Assembly (NCBI GenBank): GCA_903789635.1
Contig: CAIFEY010000008.1
Coordinates: forward strand, 1-64,000
DNA: 64,000 nucleotides
DNA from: an uncultured Eubacteriaceae bacterium
GTDB lineage: Bacteria; Bacillota; Clostridia; Peptostreptococcales; Anaerovoracaceae
Direction: 5' to 3'
Position numbers and translations under genes: made by a program. Position 1 is the stretch's first letter. The number at the start of each line of letters is the position of its first letter. The notes beneath the pieces were generated by a model, which searched no databases, was not told where the DNA came from, and saw only the letters and a list, made by a program, of their open reading frames with translations. Positions 14,975 through 21,591 of this stretch are shown here, piece after piece.

Positions 14975-16585
14975 TTAGCGCTCCCAAATCACCTGATACG
15001 CCCATGGCGGAACCTCCGGCGCGTCCAGCTCCTTCCTCAGGAACACAAACGCCGTCTTATAGTCCGGCCGCTTCTTCGGGTAGATGCCACGCCCGTCGGT
15101 AAAATACAGCAGGCCCTGCAGGTGATTGATCTTCCCGGCCTTCCGCATCCGGTCCGCGTACGCGAACACCGGCCGGAAGTCCGTGCCGCCGAGCCCCTTG
15201 ACCGTCATGTTCTTCACCGCCCGGTCGATCTCCGTCCGGCTCCGGATCACGGTCGCCTCCTGGATCCTGGCGTCACACTGCACGATGTGCAGGTTCATCC
15301 GTTCGGAGAACACCTCTTTATTCATCAGGATCCCGCACGTCTCCCGAAGAAAATCCTGCACCAGCGCCCCGCTCGTCGACCCCGACGTGTCGATCGCGAT
15401 GATGAAGTCGCGGATCTGCTTCTCCTGCGACGTCTCCGCCTCCTCGATCAGCGGCAGGTTCCCGTACATCTGCAGCCCGTACGTATACAGGATCGGGTTG
15501 AATTCCTCCATGCTCGGCTTGACGGCGGGCTCTCTCTTCGCGAACTTCATCAGGAAACTTCGGTAATCCTGAGGCTTTCTCTGCATCTCGGAAAGCTCCT
15601 GCATCAGCCACCCGGCCTCGTCCGTGCGCCCCCTGGCGCCCGTTTTCATCTGCGACAAAATATACCCGGACCTGTCCGCCCAGATGCTGCTGAGCTGCTG
15701 GTTCACCTGATCCTCGAACAGGCTGCGGTACGCCGCCCCGTCCTCGTAACGACCATCATCGAAACTCCCTGAACCGTTGGAATCTCGCAGGCGTTCAGTC
15801 TCGCTGCCCTGCGGCCTCCGGACGTTTTCCTCCCCGGAAAACCCGTCAGAGCCCCTGGAATTTGATTTACCATAATCTTTTCTACGTTGACCATTTAGAA
15901 ACCGCATCAGCTCGGCCATATCCATCTCGTGCCACGGCCTGTGCGTGTCCACCCGGAACAGCGCGGCGAGCCTCTTCAGCGAAGCGAGCTCTTCCGCGCC
16001 CGCCTCATCGAAGAGGTATCGGTAGATCCGCTCGGCGGTCAGCATGCCGACGCGTTCCTGCAGCCGGGAGATGACCCGCCGCTGCTCCGCGTCCCGCTCC
16101 AGCCTGAAGCACGGCTTTCCCTGCGAGAGGATGATGCCCTCGACGGCCAGGTCGCACGAGAGGTCCCAGAGGTCCTGCCGCGGCAGGCCGGAGGAGAACG
16201 GGTGCAGGAAAATCACGTGAAGGAGGGCGTGCATGTACGCCCGGCAGACCGCGTTCTCGTTCTGTTCGTAATCCTGGATCACGCGCCCCGGGCTGTACAG
16301 GAACCTGCGCCCGTCGACCGCGTAGTCGGGCGTGCTCTCAGGCGCTGCGGCCGGCTTCAGCGCGTACAGCGCGCTGTCCAGGTACCGCTCCTGCGCTAAT
16401 ATCCTCGCCCTGGCCACTTCGACGATCTCCGCCGCGGCCTCGCGCTCAAGCTGCGCAGACTGTTCAGAGCGTCCAGACTGCGCGGCTTGGCCAGGCTCCG
16501 CAGGTCTTCTGGATTCTTCAGCAGTATGATCGATCCCTGCTGACCCGCCGGACTGCACCGTTTTTCTTGATTCTAGATCCGTCAC
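14975..16585 (-). CDS. VWA protein with degenerate DUF2201-type metallopeptidase domain
   Basis: The C-terminus is a von Willebrand A domain with a complete MIDAS: DTSGS (from 399), the Thr of GGTDF near 467 and the Asp of FTDGRG. The N-terminal half matches the putative metallopeptidase domain that accompanies such VWA domains (VDGRRFLYSPGRVI, then a His motif, then WDLSCDLAVEG). The zinc motif reads HALLHVIFLH (119-128): the histidines remain but the catalytic Glu of HExxH is Ala, suggesting metal binding without proteolysis. The start is GTG behind AAAGGAGGAGGAC. It is first in the operon with the MoxR ATPase, its likely partner. A Ser/Gly/Arg-rich linker lies near 240-280. Confidence 0.8.
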   Translation of the reverse strand: MTDLESRKTVQSGGSAGIDHTAEESRRPAEPGQAAQSGRSEQSAQLEREAAAEIVEVARARILAQERYLDSALYALKPAAAPESTPDYAVDGRRFLYSPGRVIQDYEQNENAVCRAYMHALLHVIFLHPFSSGLPRQDLWDLSCDLAVEGIILSQGKPCFRLERDAEQRRVISRLQERVGMLTAERIYRYLFDEAGAEELASLKRLAALFRVDTHRPWHEMDMAELMRFLNGQRRKDYGKSNSRGSDGFSGEENVRRPQGSETERLRDSNGSGSFDDGRYEDGAAYRSLFEDQVNQQLSSIWADRSGYILSQMKTGARGRTDEAGWLMQELSEMQRKPQDYRSFLMKFAKREPAVKPSMEEFNPILYTYGLQMYGNLPLIEEAETSQEKQIRDFIIAIDTSGSTSGALVQDFLRETCGILMNKEVFSERMNLHIVQCDARIQEATVIRSRTEIDRAVKNMTVKGLGGTDFRPVFAYADRMRKAGKINHLQGLLYFTDGRGIYPKKRPDYKTAFVFLRKELDAPEVPPWAYQVIWER

Positions 16586-16624
16586 GTCCTCCTCCTTTCA
16601 TTAATTCCCGGATTTCAGCCGAAA

Positions 16625-16660
16625 GCGCGGTGTTCCCTGATTTTCCGGAAAACCCCGCGC
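16625..16660 (-). terminator. Terminator after the UroD-like gene
   Basis: GCGCGG...CCGCGC stem with additional GTTTTCC/GGGAAC pairing, followed on the minus strand by TTTC. It lies 40 bases after the stop of the UroD-like gene and just before the VWA operon. Confidence 0.55.
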
Positions 16661-16700
16661 CCGTCTATTATATCACATTTATCGTTGTTTCTCAGCCGCA

Positions 16701-17831
16701 CTAATCCTCGTCGCTTAAGCCGAGCGGCAGGCGGCCCTTCTGCGCGCCTCTTCCGTACTTTCTCGCAGCGTAGATGAACGCGTCAAAGTTCTCCCGCTTG
16801 GTGCCGATCGGGACCTGGCAGCCGGTTCCCAGGGTGTATCCCATCGGGCTGTCCGCGCCCTTCTCGAGACATTCTTTGCAGGTCTCGATGACCTCGTCGA
16901 TCGTGCCGTTCAGCATGACATCAACCGGCGAGACGTTTCCGACCAGCATGTAGTGGCTGCCCAGGACTTCCTTTGCCTTGAGAAGGTCCTCGGAATTGTC
17001 GACACTGTAGCTCGAGATGTTCAGGTCCAGCATGTGAGACCAGAGCGGGTTCGTCTTCCCGCAGATGTGCAGGCCCGGCTTTCTGCCCGTGATCTCGTAG
17101 AGGCCGTCCATCAGGCGGGACAGATACGGCTCGGAGTAGATCTCGTACTGGCGCGGGCTGAAGATGTCGGCGCAGGAGACCGGATCGCAGATGCCGCACG
17201 GCATCGGGCCGAATTCCTTCACCATCATGTCCACCCAGGCGAGCGAGTGGTCCACGCAGAAATTCAGGAGGTCGGCAAATTTCTCCCTGTGCTTCATCGT
17301 ATCCCGGAGCAGCAGCTCGATCGGGCGGATCGCCGCCGCCGTCGTGACTGGCCCCGCGACGACCGTGTTCACGCCCATGTCCGGGAACGCGTCCTTCAGC
17401 TCGCGGCAGCGCTGCAGCATGGACTGATACAGCGGGTTCTTATACGGGTCGTCCTTCAGGACCTCCTCAAGCCCCGAGAAATCCGGCCTGTCGAGCACGA
17501 ACTTCGCGACGGAGTCGATGCCGACCTCCGGGAAGTGCATCTCGGACCCGACCGCCTGGCCGACCGTCCGGAGCCTCAGGCCGACCTTGATTCCTTCGAT
17601 CCCGAACTCCTCCCTGCGCCGCCTCAGCACGTCGATCATGACCTTGGTCCCGTCCAGGCTCTGCGCCGTCGTGTAGCCGAAGATGTCCGTCATCGCCTCC
17701 TCGTTGCTCTGCAGGGAATACGGGATGTGGTCGACCATCTCGCCCGCCGCGTACTTGGCGCCGCGCTCCGCCTGCGTCATCGTCTCCTCCGGGAGCTCTG
17801 CCATCCTCCTCTTCAATTCCTGATAATCCAT
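16701..17831 (-). CDS. Uroporphyrinogen decarboxylase / MtaA-type methyltransferase family protein
   Basis: The 376-residue TIM-barrel protein belongs to the UroD family (PF01208-type), on the branch with corrinoid methyltransferases rather than haem synthesis. Visible marks are CGICDPVSCADIFSP, LHICGKTNPLWSHML and YTLGTGCQVPIGTKREN; the last two carry His and Cys residues that bind zinc in MtaA/MtbA relatives. No corrinoid protein or haem gene is nearby, so the substrate is unknown. It is monocistronic, with a promoter 50 bases upstream and a terminator downstream. SD TTGGAGGTGAACG precedes the ATG. Confidence 0.8.
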   Translation of the reverse strand: MDYQELKRRMAELPEETMTQAERGAKYAAGEMVDHIPYSLQSNEEAMTDIFGYTTAQSLDGTKVMIDVLRRRREEFGIEGIKVGLRLRTVGQAVGSEMHFPEVGIDSVAKFVLDRPDFSGLEEVLKDDPYKNPLYQSMLQRCRELKDAFPDMGVNTVVAGPVTTAAAIRPIELLLRDTMKHREKFADLLNFCVDHSLAWVDMMVKEFGPMPCGICDPVSCADIFSPRQYEIYSEPYLSRLMDGLYEITGRKPGLHICGKTNPLWSHMLDLNISSYSVDNSEDLLKAKEVLGSHYMLVGNVSPVDVMLNGTIDEVIETCKECLEKGADSPMGYTLGTGCQVPIGTKRENFDAFIYAARKYGRGAQKGRLPLGLSDED

Positions 17832-17878
17832 CGTTCACCTCCAAGTCAAATCCTAGTATTCGGTAAATTCTACCTCCC

Positions 17879-17908
17879 ATTGTAGGAGCCTTCCCCGGCC
17901 CTGTCCAA
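17879..17908 (-). promoter_or_regulatory. Probable promoter of the UroD-like gene
   Basis: TTGGAC-N18-TACAAT on the minus strand, 48 bases before the start codon. Confidence 0.5.
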
Positions 17909-17975
17909 TAGCCCAGCGCAATATCACAATCCGCATCTATTGTTAATCTTTATACATTCAGCACATTCATCCTCT

Positions 17976-18055
17976 GCGGCAAAATCCACCCGCCCAGAAC
18001 CAACGCCCCGCCCTGATGGATCCCGAGCGGTTCACCTGGGCCGCACCGCCGCCCA
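17976..18055. repeat. Intergenic element E5, one end conserved
   Basis: GCGGCAAAATCCACCCGCCCAG matches the left part of E1 (CGGCAAAATCCGACCGCCCAG) nearly base for base. The opposite inverted end is missing or too diverged to see, so the right limit is approximate. Confidence 0.4.
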
Positions 18056-18063
18056 CTCCATCC

Positions 18064-18101
18064 CAAAAAAACAGCAGCAGGAGGGCATCCTGTCCTCCTG
18101 C
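18064..18101 (-). terminator. Terminator after the flavoredoxin-like gene
   Basis: On the minus strand GCAGGAGG-N9-CCTCCTGC is followed by TGCTGTTTTTTTGG, a classic Rho-independent terminator. Apart from this and E5, the spacer 17909-18212 shows nothing else. Confidence 0.85.
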
Positions 18102-18212
18102 GTCTGATGTATGATTATAACTCTTATTGGCGTGATAACAGAAAGCTGCCGCGGCCGACTGCCGCTCACTGCCTTCTTCTTGTCTGCTTCCCGCAGTGTA
18201 ACTTCTCCTGCG

Positions 18213-18785
18213 TTATTTCTTCGCGAGGTCCGCGCCGGCGTTCCAGGCCTTTCCAGCCTCGTCGCCGAGGTGGAAGTATCCCCTCTGGAAGGTGTCAAAG
18301 ACCAGCGGATCGAGCTTCTTGATGTCGATCGCGCCGTCCGCACCAAGCAGGCTCTCGTCCGCCAGGACGTTGACGATGTCGCCGTATACGTGCAGGCAGG
18401 TCTTGCCCTCGACGATCTCGTCGACCTTGCACTCCAGCGTGAACGGATACTCCTCGATGACCGGGGCGTCTACGTTCTTGCTCTTCACCGCGTGATAACC
18501 GCTCTTCTCGAACTTGTCCGCCATCGTGTTTCCGGACGCGATACCGAAGAAGTCGGATTCCTTCATCGTCGCACCTGTCGCCGGGCTCAGCGTGAATGCT
18601 CCGCGCTTTCTCAGGTTCTCCGAGGTCTTGTGCCCCTCGCTGATGTTCAGGACAACCTGCGTGGATCCGCAGATTCCGCCCCACGCCATATTCATGACGT
18701 CGACCTTGTCATCGTCCCCGTAGGTGGCGATCATCAGCACCGGCATCGGCGCCAGAAGCGGTTCTACACCCAAATCTTTTTTCAT
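18213..18785 (-). CDS. Flavin reductase-like / flavoredoxin family protein
   Basis: 190 residues of the FMN-binding split-barrel family (flavin reductase-like domain). The N-terminal PVLMIATYGDDDKVDVMNMAWGG and the central FTLSPATGATMKESDFFG fit flavoredoxin-type proteins, which transfer electrons through FMN in anaerobes. No membrane segment is present. A second flavoprotein gene lies just upstream on the same strand. It has a promoter of its own and a strong terminator, so it is probably transcribed alone. The electron donor and acceptor cannot be told from sequence. Confidence 0.8.
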   Translation of the reverse strand: MKKDLGVEPLLAPMPVLMIATYGDDDKVDVMNMAWGGICGSTQVVLNISEGHKTSENLRKRGAFTLSPATGATMKESDFFGIASGNTMADKFEKSGYHAVKSKNVDAPVIEEYPFTLECKVDEIVEGKTCLHVYGDIVNVLADESLLGADGAIDIKKLDPLVFDTFQRGYFHLGDEAGKAWNAGADLAKK

Positions 18786-18816
18786 AGTCTCTGCCTCCTT
18801 ATTTTATTCACTCCTT

Positions 18817-18845
18817 TATATTTACACGGTAGCGGCATAAGTCAA
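18817..18845 (-). promoter_or_regulatory. Probable promoter of the flavoredoxin-like gene
   Basis: TTGACT-N17-AATATA on the minus strand, 32 bases before the start codon, with SD AAGGAGG in between. Confidence 0.5.
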
Positions 18846-18929
18846 TCATGGTTTTCTTATTCCGTGAAAGATTCGGAATATATGGAGGCTGGCGTCTTCT
18901 GTTTTCATTTCCGGGCAGCGCTGCAGGAA

Positions 18930-19481
18930 TTACTGAATGGAGCTTCCCAGGTCATGCGCTTCCTGGATTTCCGGCTTTCCCTTGATGTCGCCGACATCAT
19001 TGTTGCCTCCGGCGAGAACGTGACCGAGGTTCTTCCAGTTGAGATGCTCCATCAGGTGGTCAAAATAGCGCGTCACATCCTCAAAGTCGTGCCCCTCTGC
19101 TGCCATCAGCAGCGCGCAGGAACGGCCGTGTCCGCGGAGCAGGTTTTCATCCCCTTCCTCGAGGGCGAAGAGGCGGTCGATGGCAGTCCTGATCTGGCCG
19201 CTCATGTTCCAGTAGTACAGCGGGCTCGCCAGGACGATCACATCGCATTCCCTGACTGCCGGGTAGATCTTGTTCATGTCATCCTTCTGAACGCACGGAC
19301 ATTCCCGTTCATTGTGTCCGCCGAAGCAGCCCTTGCAGCCGTGGATATCCATCCCGTCGAGGAAGAACTCGGTCACGGTGTTTCCCGCGCTCTCCGCACC
19401 TTCCGTAAACGCCTTGACGAGGGCAGTTGTGTTCCCCTTGCGGCGCGGGCTTCCATTCAGAATGACAATATTCTTACTCAT
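18930..19481 (-). CDS. NAD(P)H-dependent FMN reductase family flavoprotein
   Basis: Flavodoxin-fold protein of 183 residues. The phosphate loop GSPRRKGNT (residues 10-18) binds FMN, ASPLYYWNMSGQ is the second FMN loop, and CKGCFGGHNERECPC resembles the short Cys motif of iron-sulfur flavoproteins, though spacing is not a classic cluster site. It probably reduces quinones, nitro compounds or a redox partner. The gene is divergent from an HxlR regulator, a common pairing in electrophile or redox-stress responses, so induction by reactive carbonyls or quinones is a reasonable inference. Confidence 0.8.
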   Translation of the reverse strand: MSKNIVILNGSPRRKGNTTALVKAFTEGAESAGNTVTEFFLDGMDIHGCKGCFGGHNERECPCVQKDDMNKIYPAVRECDVIVLASPLYYWNMSGQIRTAIDRLFALEEGDENLLRGHGRSCALLMAAEGHDFEDVTRYFDHLMEHLNWKNLGHVLAGGNNDVGDIKGKPEIQEAHDLGSSIQ

Positions 19482-19525
19482 ATCGATTTCTCCTTTTCTT
19501 CTTTTTCTACCATTTTCTTCTGTGA

Positions 19526-19554
19526 TTGACTTTTATCAGTGCCGATATTAGAAT
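19526..19554 (+). promoter_or_regulatory. Promoter of the HxlR regulator gene
   Basis: TTGACT-N17-TAGAAT on the plus strand, giving a leader of about 85 bases before the regulator start. Confidence 0.7.
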
Positions 19555-19578
19555 TGTAGCAAGAATGAGAAGAAAAAC

Positions 19579-19626
19579 AAGTACGTACATTGAGGTATGG
19601 TACTTACATCAAGGTTATATACTTAC
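19579..19626. promoter_or_regulatory. Candidate HxlR operator region
   Basis: AAGTAC-N15-GTACTT is an inverted repeat between the divergent genes, and the half motif TACTTAC recurs 19 bases further on. Its place in the regulator leader and upstream of the flavoprotein gene fits control of both. Confidence 0.4.
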
Positions 19627-19644
19627 CTAAAGGAGAGTGTAAAA

Positions 19645-19980
19645 ATGAGCGACAGATGCATTTCCAATGAGACCCTGGGCACCACCGGGTTCAGCTACAC
19701 GTTGTCACTGATCAACGGAAAATACAAGATGACGATCCTCTATACCCTGATGGAATTCGGCGTTGTCCGGTTCAATGAGATGAAGAAGTATATCGGCGGA
19801 ATTTCCTACAAGACGCTCAGTTCCAACCTGAAGGAGCTTGAGGCCGACCAGCTCGTCCACAGGGAAGAATACCCTCAGATCCCGCCGAAAGTAGAATACA
19901 GTCTGACCGAGAGAGGAAAGTCCCTCATCCCGATCCTGGACGGCATGTGCGACTGGGGCGACAAGAACAGGCTTCTGTAA
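19645..19980 (+). CDS. HxlR-family transcriptional regulator
   Basis: 111-residue winged-helix regulator and the only clear plus-strand gene. The fold is visible as LINGKYKMTILYTLMEFGVVRFNEMKKYI, then ISYKTLSSNLKELEADQLVHRE (recognition helix) and the wing PPKVEYSLTERGKSL. A Cys near the N-terminus (C5) sits where HxlR/YodB-type sensors carry a redox-active Cys. The track ORF starts 16 codons earlier, but SD AAAGGAG lies directly before ATG 19645. It probably represses or activates the divergent flavoprotein gene and itself. Confidence 0.88.
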   Translation: MSDRCISNETLGTTGFSYTLSLINGKYKMTILYTLMEFGVVRFNEMKKYIGGISYKTLSSNLKELEADQLVHREEYPQIPPKVEYSLTERGKSLIPILDGMCDWGDKNRLL

Positions 19981-19986
19981 AGTCAC

Positions 19987-20027
19987 GCAGCCCCTCTGCA
20001 CTGGATGGATCAGCGCAGAGGGGCTGC
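19987..20027. terminator. Strong hairpin between convergent hxlR-like and eamA-like genes
   Basis: GCAGCCCCTCTGC pairs perfectly with GCAGAGGGGCTGC across a 15-base loop. No T-run follows on either strand, but the position between convergent genes suits a bidirectional terminator. Confidence 0.6.
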
Positions 20028-20105
20028 GGTACGGAGCAAATTGGCGGGGCTGGCGTTCTCTTGCGCCGCGCGGCCAAATTGCCTGATGTATGAATGATGG
20101 CTTTG

Positions 20106-21104
20106 TCAGTTCTGCGGTCGGCTCTCCGTCCTTGCCTGGCCCCGTTTCCCGGCCTGGCTTCGGCTGCCGGACGGACTTGAAGTTTCCGCCTGCGCCTTCC
20201 TGCGGGCGATGCGCCGTTCCTTCTCGGCGTGGATGAAGTCGCTCTCGTTCTTCCACTTGATGGCGGCGGCGCCGATGATGACGGCGTAGCCGATCCAGCT
20301 CAGCAGGTCCGGGCTCTCGCGGAAGTACAGGAAGCCCAGCAGGGCGGAAAACAGCACCTGCGTGTAGTTGAAGACGGAGACGTCCTTTGCCGGCGCATAC
20401 TTATACGCTGCGGTGACACCGAACTGTCCGACTGCGGCAAAAGCCCCCGTGCCCACAAGCCACAGGAACTGATGCACGGTCGGCATTTTGAAATTGAACA
20501 GCATGAACGGGACGCAGGCTAAACAGGACAGGAACGAGAAGTAGAACACGACGACCTGAGAACGCTCGCCCCTGGTCGTGACCAGGCGCAGGAATGTGTA
20601 GGCCATGCCGGCGCAGAATCCGCTGAAGAGGCCGACCAGCGCCGGGAACGCGGCGAGCCCCGCCGACGGCTTGATGACGAACAGAGTGCCCGCGAACGCC
20701 ATGACGACGAGGGCATTGTCGAGCTTGGTCGGCTTCTCCTTCAGAATGAAGACGGACGCGATGATCGTGAAGAACGGCGACATCTTATTCAGCACGTTGG
20801 AGTCGGCCAGTCCCATCTGCCCGATCGCCCAGAAGTTGGCCATCAAACCGATCGTCCCGAACGTCACGCGCAGCAGCAGCGCGCCCCTGGTCTCCTTCTT
20901 GGTCTTGAAGCGGCCCGGACCCGGCATGTTCATCAGGGTCACGACGGCGATCACTGCGGCGACGGCATTCCGGAAAAACGCCTTCTCCATCGTCGGCAGA
21001 TCCCCCGCGCCCTTGACGCAGAACGACATCGCCGCAAACCCCAGCGAAGAAATAATTGTATACAGGATACCTTTCGACAGATTCCTTCGGTATGCTGTTT
21101 CCAT
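20106..21104 (-). CDS. EamA/DMT-family transporter
   Basis: 332 residues with about ten hydrophobic helices in two EamA halves, roughly residues 10-145 and 160-285. Typical first-half features are ILYTIISSLGFAAMSFCVKG and FFRNAVAAVIA, with the R-x-x-x-A element seen in many drug/metabolite transporters. The last 45 residues are Arg/Ser/Gln-rich and cytoplasmic. The substrate is unknown; relatives export amino acids or metabolites. [11 protein letters not shown] lies before the ATG. The leader of about 150 bases holds four 14-bp tandem repeats, which suggests regulated expression. Confidence 0.85.
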   Translation of the reverse strand: METAYRRNLSKGILYTIISSLGFAAMSFCVKGAGDLPTMEKAFFRNAVAAVIAVVTLMNMPGPGRFKTKKETRGALLLRVTFGTIGLMANFWAIGQMGLADSNVLNKMSPFFTIIASVFILKEKPTKLDNALVVMAFAGTLFVIKPSAGLAAFPALVGLFSGFCAGMAYTFLRLVTTRGERSQVVVFYFSFLSCLACVPFMLFNFKMPTVHQFLWLVGTGAFAAVGQFGVTAAYKYAPAKDVSVFNYTQVLFSALLGFLYFRESPDLLSWIGYAVIIGAAAIKWKNESDFIHAEKERRIARRKAQAETSSPSGSRSQAGKRGQARTESRPQN

Positions 21105-21185
21105 TTGTGCGAACTTCCTTTCTATCTTCGTAACCTCTCATCCCAACCTAAGCCGGGCCCCGACCGGACCTAAAGGTCCTTTCGG

Positions 21186-21241
21186 CATGATCCATCAGAC
21201 ATGATCCATCAGACATGATCCGTCAGGCATGACCTGGCAGG
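21186..21241. repeat. Four 14-bp tandem repeats in the eamA-like leader
   Basis: Units CATGATCCATCAGA, CATGATCCATCAGA, CATGATCCGTCAGG and CATGACCTGGCAGG follow one another exactly. They lie just downstream of a good -10 box (TATAAT, 21269-21274 on the minus strand) and before a GGACC-TTTA-GGTCC hairpin, so they are in the untranslated leader. Confidence 0.7.
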
Positions 21242-21519
21242 CAGAACCCGCCCCGGCAATATCTATATATTATACGCCTTTAACGCCGATTGTACACATT
21301 TGAACAAACATTTCTCCTGCGAAAACACATCTCTTGTCCTTATCGAACAAGAACCTTCCTTTATTATATTACTGGTATTACTGTCGATGCGCGTGCACAT
21401 CCAGCTGCCGTGCGGCGCTTTGCTGCGGCGCCATAATCCTCTGGCAAGTCAACCTGCTCCGTTCCGCCGCGTCCGTCTGTACTTGTTGGCAGGCAGCCCA
21501 GCCGCGCCGTGCGCGCAGC
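21242..21519. other. Spacer between the purL terminator and the eamA-like gene
   Basis: Besides the -10-like TATAAT at 21269-21274 I see no gene or clear motif. The 99-aa and 414-aa plus-strand ORFs that begin here run into the antisense of purL and have no SD. Confidence 0.5.
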
Positions 21520-21568
21520 AAAAAGCCGCGGCAGGGCTCCGGATCTCTCCGGCTTCCCCGCCGCGGCT
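21520..21568 (-). terminator. Terminator of the purine operon
   Basis: On the minus strand AGCCGCGGC pairs with GCCGCGGCT, with a second stem inside, followed by TTTTTGCTG. It lies 24 bases after the purL stop. Confidence 0.85.
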
Positions 21569-21591
21569 CAATATCATCTATTCAATTGATT

